Assembly (NCBI GenBank): GCA_002914845.1
Contig: JXTC01000384.1
Coordinates: 170,492-234,491, forward strand
Direction of reading: 5' to 3'
From: Trema orientale
Taxonomy: Eukaryota; Streptophyta; Magnoliopsida; Rosales; Cannabaceae
Length of the DNA: 64,000 nt
Of the stretch, positions 36,064 through 47,549 are shown one piece after another. The first letter of the stretch is position 1, and every line of letters starts with the position of its first letter. The notes beneath the pieces were generated by a model, which ran no database searches, had not been told where the DNA came from, and saw only the letters and a list, made by a program, of their open reading frames with translations. Made by a program: the position numbers and the translations under genes.

Positions 36064-36591
36064 TTAATGGGTTTGGTGTTCACATTCAGTAGTAGTAGTA
36101 TTGGTACTACTCTCTCTGTTCTCGCCGGCGCCGGCGATTGGTCGGTCTTTCTCCGGCAGCTCCGTCATTTCGACCGATTTCTGATCACCCTTTTGGCTAC
36201 AGACGCAGCTGCTGTTGTTACTACTCGTATCGCCGAAAGACGAGGACCGGCTAGACATCGGCGTGGCCAAGAACGTGGGCTTGGCTTCGCCGGCCATGAT
36301 AACCAGGATTTTCTCCTCGTAAACCGGCGCTGGCGGTTTCTGAGTCCCGTCGCCGGCGCCGGCCTCGAGATCCCGGTCGTCGCCGGCGGCGCCGCTACCC
36401 TCGCCGCCGTCGAGGTAGCCCGAGAGCTTCCAGTAGGAGCAAGCGAGAATGAGGAGAGCGAAAGCGATGAGACCCAGCATGGCGGCCAGGCCTCCGAAGA
36501 GGTAGGGCACCGGAGAATGCCACGGCGACCGTTGCGTTGTCATCGTCACCGGTGGCCTAGCTGTCGCGTTGAAAGGCTCTCTTGCTGCCAT
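36064..36591 (-). CDS. GLUTAMINE DUMPER family membrane protein
   Basis: Intact single-exon gene encoding 175 aa. GDU proteins are small plant-specific single-pass membrane proteins whose overexpression raises amino-acid export; their VIMAG motif is needed for function and for interaction with the ubiquitin ligase LOG2. Visible here: an N-terminal segment of about 28 residues (TQRSPWHSPVPYLFGGLAAM), one hydrophobic span at about residues 29-54 (LGLIAFALLILACSYWKL), an acidic Gly-rich linker (60-85), then YEEKILVIMAGEAKPTFLAT with VIMAG at 97-101, and a Ser/Thr/Asn-rich tail. The length is close to Arabidopsis GDU proteins (about 130-160 aa). The start is the first ATG of the frame and is followed directly by the conserved region. 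The coding part is much GC-richer than its surroundings. I cannot say which GDU paralogue it is. The opposite-strand frame over the same bases is a shadow. Confidence 0.93.
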   Translation of the reverse strand: MAAREPFNATARPPVTMTTQRSPWHSPVPYLFGGLAAMLGLIAFALLILACSYWKLSGYLDGGEGSGAAGDDRDLEAGAGDGTQKPPAPVYEEKILVIMAGEAKPTFLATPMSSRSSSFGDTSSNNSSCVCSQKGDQKSVEMTELPEKDRPIAGAGENRESSTNTTTTECEHQTH

Positions 36592-36705
36592 GACAATGGA
36601 GAGAGAGAGAGCTAAGAGAGAGAATGTGTGTGTAAGAAAAGAAGAAGTGTTTTAAATTATGGCTTTTTTTGGTGAAGTGGAAGATTGTTAACATAGGTAT
36701 TTATA
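36592..36705 (-). promoter_or_regulatory. GDU TATA box and 5' leader
   Basis: On the minus strand TATAAATA (36698-36705) lies about 107 bp before the GDU ATG. The presumed leader contains a CT-rich run (complement of the GAGAGAGAG at 36600-36625), common in plant leaders. The transcription start is not visible. Confidence 0.6.
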
Positions 36706-37230
36706 AAGAATGTGTAAGAGACATTTTATGGTGTTGTGTTTTTATTTTATTTTATTTATTTTATTCCTTTTTTATTTTTTTGGGGTGTGAGAGATTGGTA
36801 AAATGAGAAATGGAATTTTTTTTTTTTTGGCTTTTTTTGTGTGATTAATGTCGTCATATTGCATGAAGATATGGCGGGCCCCGTAGAAGGGTACTCTGGG
36901 TTTTTTGTTGGGGTATATCATATATGAGAGAACAGTGAGACGCACTTAAGGTCAGGGCCAGAGTTGGTAATTACCGGAAGAAACTGTGTGCAATGGAGAA
37001 TGGATGGAATCATAGGACGTTTGGCAACAAAGAAAATGAAAAGGAAAAGATAAAGAAAATGGATTTGTATAGTTGGTGTTTTACATGTGAGTGTGGGACA
37101 CATATACGTCGGCCAACCTACAGTACAAGTGTGGTAGAGTGCACAGGATACTATAGCCCCTGAAACAGTGAAACTGGTTGCCACTAAGGCTGTGTTTGGT
37201 GGGAACAACTTAACTAGGGATGAGGTATGT

Positions 37231-37275
<45 letters not shown>

Positions 37276-40200
37276 TGTAAAGTTATCTAGTTTGACGGAT
37301 TATTGTAAAAAATTTATGGGTATAGGAATTTGAACTTAGTAATTAAATAATATTCCGAGATTATGATATGTAATTTTTATATATACTTATATATTTAAAA
37401 GAACAAGTAAAATATAATCAAAATAAAGTTGCGTTATATATATAATAATATACATTAATTGTGAGTAAATTGGTATTTTACACTTATTTTTTACATAAAA
37501 AAAAAACCCCCACTAAAGGAGTGATACGATTTTTAATTACACATTATCTCCAAATTAATAGAACTATACTAATTAAAACTGTACTGCTAGAATATCATAT
37601 CACATCATGAATGAAAATTTTTTGTGCAAAAACAAAAGACTGGTTCCTTGGTACTACTCTTTTTGTATTATGTTTAATCGATATACTGTAATCTATCAGT
37701 TTAGTGGTGGGAAACCTAATCCATATTTTTAAATTTTGCATGTGCACTTAAAGCATATTACAAGAGAGGTGTCAGACGACCATATGAGAAAACAAATTGA
37801 GATTCAGTGATATTTCCTAATAATTTTTATAGCTTAATTAGGGATAAAGATTAACTAGAGTATCATCACTTCTCAATTTCTTGTATTAAAGAATTAAGAT
37901 CCTTAAAAATTGTCTGCCTCTTATATATGAATCCTGCAATCAAGCATATGTATACACACTTAACTAGTTCAATGAACTTTACATCATAGATCATCATCAT
38001 ACATATAATACAAGACTCAAGTTGAACAAGTTAATGATAGAATTGTGGAATTTAAAGGATAAAATTCAGGAAAGCCTTCCACTCATGCCATCTATGCTAC
38101 TTGATGTACTTTATTCAAATTGGGTCTAAGTTATGATTATGTATCTCAAAGAATGTTTCATCAATTATTATGAGGTGGGGTCCCTTCAATTGTTGATTGT
38201 TTTGAAGATTAGATAAAACGTTTTATTCCTATAAAATCGCAGTGCGCATCTTCTTGAGAAACGGCAGTGTAATTTGCACGTATATGTTTGTTCTTTTTTT
38301 TTCTTTTGTACGTTTTTGTTCTTTCTTTAATTACCTTTCCCTGTTGTAACGGCAAAAGTATAGTTAGCAGAGCCAAGAGCCACATAAACGATTACATGAT
38401 TATATATAGTACGTTATACTGAATATCTATACATATCTACTTAATTTTACTTGATCTACTAATATTCTATAGTGCGATATCATATCTCATGATTGCAAGC
38501 CTTCTAGGAAATAAGAACAAAGAATAATTAATAATTGACTATCTAAATTGCATATTATGAATATGTGTATGTATAGAGAGAGTAAGCATATAACATACAT
38601 AAAGGCTTATAGAGAGAGTATAATATGTGTATGTATATAAACAATGCTACACCTTAGCAAGTACATATGTAAGCATATAACATACATAAAGGTATACATT
38701 TTTTTACATATTAGATCACGTGATGAGCTTGATCGGGCTCACCATTACCTTCTCAACTCACCAACTCAGATTGAATAATATTCTGAAATATTCAAAGATT
38801 CAATGTTCCATATATATGTATATATATATATATATATATCTATATAAGAGGACAACGGAAATCATGCAAAGCTAGGAGACAAGCATCAATATGCTTTTGG
38901 CGTAATTAGGAATGGAAACAGTTTCATAGAAAAGGGTTTTTGATTGTTTTTGAGGGAGAATATCAGAATTGGAGAGAGGACTACGTAGGACCCCGCGGAG
39001 GCTTTTGTTGATTTCGAAAAAAAAAATGGTTTTCTACTTTATAAAGCTGAGCTATTGTGGCTTCTAGTACGTAAAACAACAGAAATTAAAACGGTTGCTT
39101 TTTTTTTTTCAAAAATAAATCTACAATAGTAATAAAATGAGAAATTAAAAAGAATTAAAAAAAGGGCAAACAAACAAATATACGAAGGAACGGGAAACGG
39201 AATTTGGTTGATGTACACATATAGTTTTGTACGAAATTTTACAATATAATATTGTGTATGACATTCTAGTTGCTGATTACACGCAACTTGCACTTGAAAC
39301 CGTTTCTTTATTTCAGTGTTTTTTTCTGCTTTTGCTTCAGTTTCCGTAACTTCTTTTTTTGGTTGAAAACGAAGTGAGTAGGAAAGTTAAAACTTGAAAT
39401 TTCTCCTTCATTGGCTTTTATACAATGGTAAATATACAAAGCTCTAGAAGTACGGGTGTTGTTCAATACCATATAGCTAGGTTGTAACTTGTACATGTTT
39501 TGTCCGTTTATAGATAGAATGTCACGTTATAGTATATATATAGGTCTCAAATGGATGTATATGATCATAACATATTAACATCGAACTCGCTAGGAATTTT
39601 ATTTGCGTTAAGTTGATATAAAATACTGTTAACTACACGTGATATATTTAGGGAGTTGGATGTGTGATTGTCTAGGAGGTGGGTGACCAACGTTAGATTT
39701 GGATGCCGTCCTTCCTCTTTTATTGAAAAAAAAATATGGAAAAAAAACACAAATGATTGAATTACTGATTATTTAATTTTTCTTAGAATTTTTGGGAGCT
39801 ACACATATCCCAATAAGCTGGGAATTTAATAATCGTATTAGAAATTTTCAATCATGTCGTGACCATGAATTTTCCAATTACTTTACTGTAATACATGTAC
39901 TGTGATTTTAACTATAAAAAACCATACAAGAAGAGGGTCTAATATTTAGCAAAAGTAACCTCACAAAAGAGTATGATCGTGCATGCGTACTCACTGGTGT
40001 TGGACCTAAAGATAAAAAAACAGGGACATTACCGTCCCCACCACTAGTGTCTGTGTGTGTGTATATATATATATATATATGCTTTTTCCTGTCACCCCAC
40101 TGTCAAATTTTGTGTATGCTACTAGGGATTGCATTATGTGAAGGTGGCCAATATTGCATTGGCTTTCTTATGTCTATCCCAAATTCAGTACTCCTTTTTC

Positions 40201-43200
40201 TTTTCTCCTTTTATCAAATCTTGTATTTATAACCATATATATGACATCAAGCACTTTATATAAGTAGTATACGCTGAATTTTGGACTAACAAATTATGAT
40301 ATAAGGATTCGATAGCCATATATTTATATGACAACTTTTACTCATTTATGTTGAATTTGGGACTCATAATAAAATAGTTTGAAGGGTAAAAAGAGATCAA
40401 AACTTTATTACTCATTCTAATTCGAAACTACAGTTAGGTTTTAAACACTTACATACGAATATTTTCTTTTTTTGACATGTTCGATATTAAAAAAAATCAT
40501 ATTACCGTAGCTAGGCCATATAAATTAAAGCATTTTTTTGGTCACTCACTAGGTTTTGTTTTTATTTTTTATTTTTATAGAAGGTCAATTACTAAGTTGA
40601 ATGGGCGCTAATCCTAGCCATGTTCCTGAAATGGGTGGTGAAATATTGTACCCACTTGTTAATGCTCTCTTATTACTTCGTCACCTTCCACCACTCGACG
40701 TACACGCCAAGGACGATAGGATATTCCTTCCCATACGATACGTCCAACTCACATACTTCGTTACCCATATTATATATTATAAATATTGCATCCTAGTGTC
40801 CTCCACTATGATTATCTTATCCTATTAATCATACTTTGGTGTTATAAAATATGGGTTAGGATGGAAAATTTGATGAAGAATAATAGTGACGATTGAGATA
40901 GAAAATCCAAACCAAATCCCACTCTCCAGGACTAATAATATTCTAATAATATTCATCATTAATTATCATGGGCCACAAAGTTGAAAGCTCAGATTATTAA
41001 GTGATGATTAAGTTAACTGTACGTGTCTCTCTTTCTTCTCATAGGATAAACTTGTGTTCCTCTTATCCCATAATAAATAATGCTTATAAAAATGGGACTA
41101 CTTCAAACCATGTTCGTTTTTATTAAATTTGCCTGAAATTACTTGAGCTTTATAAGAATAGGCCAACAGATTTTGGTTTTTATATTCTATCATTATTAAT
41201 GGTAAGTTTCCCAGAGTTAACAATAGGTCATGGGAAAGTCAAAAGTAATCTATTTTGGGTCTTATCAACGTTAGTAAGAAAAAGATGTCAAAAGAGTTGG
41301 TGGGTTTTATTATCACTTGAGTAATCAACTGTGTTCCATCTAAAAGAAATATAGAGTGTTGCGTAAGAGATTGGAAATTCAAGGTGTTATATTATAAGCT
41401 TCAAAGTTCTTTTTATTATCCAATTCTTTTCCTTATTTTTAGGCATTATAAAGAAGGTTCTTTGATAGGTTAACCGAATCATGGCCATGCTAAAAGGAAC
41501 ATACATGTTAAGCTAAGATAGCCATCAATTCCAAATAAAGGTTTGGTACTAATTAACGTGCATGTGAATATGACAAAGCAAGAACAATTCGTACTAGCTT
41601 CTTTGTTCTTTTCAAATCAAATAATCAATATATGTGTATATATAGTTGAGTAACGTATCTTCTAATTTGCTCACGTTAAAGGGTTCAAGATAAGCTATAT
41701 TCACCTTTTAAATTTCTTTTTCATGGCCTCTTTTCCTTCCTTTTGATGGGTGACGATAACCTAATTAAAGGAACGGAATCCATTAATGTTTGATTAATAA
41801 TATTTAGCCCCTAGGAATAAATCCAAACATATATTTTTTTCTATTAAAAAAGAAAAAACTGGCTCTGGTGCATGGAATAACTTTGTAATTACAATTATAA
41901 GCAATATCACATAAGCAATATCACAGAGGTGAGAGTTCCACTCGTGTTGACGTGTGAAATAATTTGTTGTTTGCTTTTTTTCTTATTTTTTTGAAAGATA
42001 ATTTTGTTGTTTTTGAATTTGCACCTTTATTGATGTGGGATTGCACCTCTCTCTCTCTCTCTCTCTCTCACAGACTTTTTTTCCTTGTCTTTTTTGAAAT
42101 ATTAGAAATTGATTTCTAAGTGGGGTTACCACAAAAAACCATGATTTACTTCTTGGCTGCTATCATCTCTCTAGCTAACAGTTTTTGTTGGCATAAAAAA
42201 TATCACTCCTTGAAGGATATTGTTTTAGTATTGAGGTCGAATTAAATAATTATGGAATGGGATCATAAATTAATCGAAATATAATAGTTGATGATCCTGA
42301 GAAATACATAAATGTTATACATAGTACAACACATGACCAAGATGGATAAGGCACTTGAGTGAGATTCATCTCAGTTGGGCCACTTGTTAAATATCACACT
42401 TTAATCAAAGGCTACATCTTATATTCACTAGACTCTAAAGGAGTAATAGGGTCCACCTATAAAATTTGAGTGGGAAAATGTTGGAATCTATTGTCACACC
42501 AACATAAATTAATGTAAGTTATAAAAAAAAAAAAAAAAAAAAGAGGATATGTGTATATATAGCAAATTTAGAAGTTGAGTATATATGTGTGTATATATAT
42601 CATCTTTCCGAACTAGTTAGGATGGTTTATATGTAAATTAGTTTGGGGCTGTAGCTTTTCCATTTTTAATCTGATTATGTGTAACTTTTACATATATATA
42701 TATAGATATATATATAACTAGATCTTATCCATAGCTTAGGCTAGTAATTGCGTTTAGAACTCCTAATTTAACGCATGCGACATACACATGAGATGCATAA
42801 AGTGACATGGAATATTGCAGATATATATATATATTTTTTAAAAAAAAACTTTTGGTATCTGATCATATCGAAGATGTAATATTACACTAAGTATGCATTT
42901 GGGATGCACATCCATATATAAGCGCAATTAGAGTTTTGATGAGCCTAACAGCACTAGCTAATAATAACAAAGTATTATATATGTGTGTGTATATATATAT
43001 AGATCTATATGTACATACAGGATATGACGATCGTTAATTAATAATTAACGTGTACGTGGGAATACCAATATTTAAATAAGTAGGAAAAAGTAAAGAAACC
43101 ACTTACAACTCCCTGAAAGGGACTTATAAAATGAAAAGATACATCTTAAAGATAAGCAAATAATTGTTCGCATAAGAAATATTAATAGTTGTTTATTAGC

Positions 43201-45900
43201 TAATAAATAATTTATAATCTCATCCAAAAGTTGAGCAGGTACATTATTATGGATGTTTGCACGATCTGGTTGGTTTGTGGAAAGCCTCACGATTAATTTA
43301 AACTTAAACAAGAAAAAAAGCAAAATGCTGAAGAAATTAAAGCATCAATTATCTCAGCCCATAATTGTTGGTTAATAATTTCACTCGAGTATAAAACAAG
43401 AGCGTGCCCAACAATAAATATCTCCCTCTCTCTGAGTGTGTGTGTATATATATATACACACATGCACATGTCATATATGTCTTAAACGGTATAGAGCCCC
43501 TTATACATGCACATGGATATTAAAGCGGGTCATTGTATAACCTCTATCCCATGCCCTGTGAAAACGTACGACGACACTTTAATCTTATCCATTCAGACAA
43601 ATGATTTCATAAAATGATCATGATGATGATGATTTATACTTATTTATATATATTCTAGTTATCAAGGTTAGTAAAAAGCTCTCGTACTGTAATGGATATA
43701 TATATATATATATAAAAGATAGTAAATCAATAGAATTACTGGATTATAAATTATCATATTACAGACCTTATACTGGTGTAAGTGTAACTAAAGTAATAAC
43801 ATATGGTATCAGCTGGCCTGATTTTCTATTTGGTTGTAAAAAATAAAAAGAAAATAATAAAGAAAGCTTTTATTTTTTTCTTTAGTTCAAACGAGGTAAA
43901 GGAGGCAAAATAAGGTTTTTAAAAAAAGGTGGGGACATTGTTTGTAACCCCATTCTCCACTCCGGCTCCCCATAATTAATGCTGGCTTGCATAAAGAAAG
44001 GGGGAGGATGTAAGTATCGACAATATCAGGCACTTATAAAAGAATTAAACAATGTTGTTCAGTTAAGGCAATATTTAATTTTTGAGTGATCTCGCCCCAA
44101 AAGGGTGGAAATAATTGCAATCATATATAGTTTAACTAACCAAGGATTTAACTAAGATATTACAGCTTCTATATAAATATATGGTGTATATATGTATGTT
44201 TACATATACTAAAAGAAAGAGGCCTTTGATTGGACAATCCAGAGAGAGGGGGAATAGATGAGCTGATTTTGATTCTACCTGGAAAAAGCATCTGAGACCA
44301 TTTTCATCTGGTTGGTACGATTTTGATGTTGTACCGAAATGGTTACAAATTTCCATGTGCATTGCCCTGAAAAAGCAACAAAGTTGAGGACTTTGGCTTT
44401 CATCAACTAGACTCGAAAAAAAAAAAAAGGAAAGAGAAAAAGGAAAGACTCTAATCTTACACTAAAGAATTAAAGGGTCCCACAGCACTTAAGTACGACC
44501 GTATAATAAGGCAAATCAGCATGTTCTTTGCTAAAAATCACGAGTACAGTAAAATTTTTCATACGTAACCAGTTCCCCTGTAAAAATATTCAAGTCAATT
44601 CCAAAACTTATATATCTCAACTCAAAAATTTCGGAAACTAACGTATACGAGTATTCTCCGGGCTAAAAAAATTGCTACGGTACCTCAAAAAAAAAAAAAT
44701 TCTTCAATTTTTTTTAACCAACTAATAATTCAATGTAAGAGTTGATTTGTTACTTTATTATTGTTAGTATAACATTTTATATAAGTCTCGTTCTACACTC
44801 TAAGGTGTCGTTCATGCTAGTTATTCGGATAGGTGACTTATTCCACCTCTCAGTGGTGGTGACATGCCCGTAGGGTCTTGGGGAACATTCTTGAATGAAG
44901 TTGTAGCTCTTATGGTCACGCTCAAAGAGGATAGTCATACTGGTTGTCTCCCTTTTCCCAGTTTTTTCATTGAAAAAAAATATTAATATTGTTTTCAATG
45001 GAATAAACTACATAGACTCTTCAAAAGGGAGGGGGGGAGGGGGGGATGGAAAAAAACCTCGTAGAATCTATAAGTAATGGCGATTTGATAAAAGGCATAA
45101 GTATACTTAGATTTAGAACTATAGATATTTTATCCCATCTGATTCTAAATCTGTGTAGGTTTCATTTATTTTCTTTATTTTCGTATGATTTTTCATGTTT
45201 ATTTCAATATCGATTTTTAAAAAAGATCTGTCATAGTATATATTAGTCAGAAGAACCAACTCTGATGGTTTTGAAGAATGAAGATGTATCTTTCATAAAG
45301 CTCCAGTTATACCCTATGTTGGGTTTTGTATTTTTCCCTGATCATTAGNATGAATTATTTGTACTTCAATTATTGTATTGATAGAGTTATTGTACTAAAT
45401 TAATCATTTGATAAATGAAATTTAAGTCTTATTCAAAAAAAAAAAAAATCTTGGGACGTAATGAATAGTAGCTTATATATGATATGTGGCTGTATTAAAT
45501 ACGTAATAACGTTTTTCCTATGTATGTTAAGTAAAAACTAGTGACCCACTTCCTTAATCCTTATTTTTATGCCATATTAAGTTGTTTCTTTGGAACATCT
45601 AGTCTTTGGTAGTTGTGATTTATGCTATTTTGCTTGATGTATCGTCTAAATAATGGAAACACATTGATCGATTTCTATTGAAAGGTGGCGGTGGGTACTC
45701 TACTCGGTGGTTTCTATATCTCTTCTTCTCAGTTCAATTTCTCTAGTTTGGTCTTGAATAAACAGGTCAAGGCTTCTCACACAAAACCTCAACTACCTGC
45801 CTTATCAAGCATCGGTTGAAAATTAGAACGTTTAAGGAACCCGACAAATAGTGAAATACCAAAATAAGTGAACAATAAACCACCTCTTCTCATACCTGTG
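36706..45900. other. Long gene-free stretch with simple repeats
   Basis: No supported gene in about 9 kb. There are simple repeats: (GA)n at 37223-37266, (TA)n at 38820-38839, 40060-40080 and 43700-43716, and (CT)n at 42048-42070. The frame at 40601-40828 (75 codons) has no recognisable domain. A poly-A run at about 45433-45447 follows 3'-UTR-like sequence and could mark the end of an old retroposed copy whose body I cannot identify. One unresolved base (n) is at 45350. Confidence 0.5.
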
Positions 45901-45959
45901 TAATTCAAAAATTCAGAAACAAAGGAGGGTGCAATAGTGCTGCCAAAGTAAATAAAGTA

Positions 45960-46800
45960 ATTATTAAAATTAATCTATTGTCCAGACAATATTGTATAAT
46001 CTTGATGAATCTTCATAATTATTTTAATGTTGGTCTTTGAAGCTCTAGCAAATAGAAGTACGTTGTCTGCAAAGAGAAAGTGAACATGATTTTTTTCCTT
46101 TCTAGTAGAAGTCATAGGAATCAAGTCACCCCTTTAAAGCAATAAATTGAGATAATGATTGAGATAGACTTCAGTGAGAACAAAAAACAGAGGAGAAAGA
46201 TGATCTCCTTGATGCACACATCTTGAGCAAGGAAAATAACCATTGGAGAGAACCATTAATCAAAATAGAGAGCCAAGCTGATGGAAAATATTATTTAATA
46301 TCAAAGCCAAAAGCAGAGAGCATAGTTTAATGAAATCCCAATACAGGGTGTTAAAAATTTTCCTAATTTCCAACTTCATAGCAAAATTACTGCCAAAACT
46401 GTTCTTGTCTATACAATTGTAATATTCTGAGGCTCCTACAATACAATCTCTAATACATCTTCTAAGAACAAAGCCAAATTAGATTAGAGAAATGATCTAA
46501 TAACAGATAAGATCCAAACGATTAGCGCTCGTAGTAATCAATTTATAGAGTAAATTTCCCAAAATAGTAGGTTGATACTGATCAATCGTAAGAGCATGGT
46601 TCACTTTAAGAATTAACACCAAAAAGTTAGAATTCAGGCCCGGGGTTAAACTACCTCATTCGAAGAACTGCTGGACCGCAAAAATAATATCACTACCAAT
46701 AATATCCCAACAGTGACGAAAAAACTTCCCAAAAAAGCCATTCGAGATTCAGGGTACTCGAGGAATCTATATTAAAAACTGTTAGGTGAGTTTCTTCATC
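45960..46800 (-). pseudogene. LINE (L1-like) reverse transcriptase fragment
   Basis: Reading leftward across frame shifts and stops, the minus strand shows the plant non-LTR reverse transcriptase in normal order: FFGKFFRHCWDIIGSDIIFA, NFLVLILKVNHALTIDQYQP (like the LIPK...d.RPI segment), FGFVLRRCIRDCIVGASE, FAMKLEIRKIFNTLYWDFIK, then CVHQGDHLSPLFFV (the QGDPLSP motif with Pro changed to His) and FLFADNVLLFARA near 46060. The catalytic F/YADD is FADN, so it is inactive. Family recognition is from motif order. Confidence 0.85.
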
Positions 46801-46828
46801 GTTAAGGACTCGACAAAGCTTGGCATTC

Positions 46829-47546
46829 TTAGAAGAATACACCATAAGTAACCTCACCAAAAGTAGAATGACGCCAAATAAGAGTATCCGGGGAGTTGCA
46901 TATAATAGTCTTCATGATCTTATCATTAATCAAAGGAAAATTAGAAGTAAAGGATACAGGTAAAGACCATTCTGAATTTGAAATAAGCTCACTAATTGTT
47001 GTATCAAAGCTAGGCTCTATAATATCATTATAAACAATCATCTCATCTAAAGGAGAACCTAGCCAATTATCTGACCAAAAGCGAACCTTGAAATCTTTCC
47101 CAATTACCCAAATTGACTCCTCAAGAAGATGCTGAAGGTAAGATCTTAAATTGCACCAAATAGAGGATTTCTAAAATCTTTGCTAAGAAAATCTATTAGA
47201 GAAGGACCGTCTACTCAGAAATTTGAAAACGAAAGACTCATCCGTCATTAAGCTCCAAAATAGTTTTTTAAAAAAGCTGCATTAAGAATTCTGGGATCTT
47301 GAAGGCCTAAGCCACTATCTTTCTTAGGTTTGTAACACATCCTCCAAGAGGCAGTTGCTGGTTTAGCCACCTTGGTCGAACAAGACCACAAAAAGTTTCT
47401 TATTAAAAAAATCAGCTCCTTTAGAAGAGTAGTCGGCCATCGATAGACTCGAAAAGAGTAGGATAGTTGACTCATGTTAACTGAATTGATAAGACTGACT
47501 CTACCCACTATGGAGAGATGTAAACCTTTCTAATAATTAAAATTGT
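46829..47546 (-). pseudogene. LINE reverse transcriptase C-terminal fragment
   Basis: The minus strand encodes the region that follows the palm in plant LINEs: IVGRVSLINSVNMSQLSYSF, LIFLIRNFLWSCS, YKPKKDSGLGLQDPRILNAA (47248-47508), and further on VYNDIIEPSFDTTISELISN with DTLIWRHSTFGEVTYG (46829-47041). It has stops and frame breaks. It lies upstream (minus-strand sense) of the palm fragment at 45960-46800, whereas in an intact LINE it would lie downstream. So this is a second fragment or a permuted copy. Confidence 0.8.
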
Positions 47547-47549
47547 TAT

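Noticed and set aside
36022..36615. A 197-codon open frame on the plus strand across the GDU gene.
   Set aside because: It is the GC-rich shadow of GDU. The minus strand encodes a recognisable GDU protein with VIMAG and a membrane span; the plus frame shows no domain.
40601..40828. A 75-codon frame starting MGANPSHVPEMGGEI.
   Set aside because: No recognisable domain, AT-rich second half and no supporting splice or promoter signals; kept only as part of the intergenic entry.
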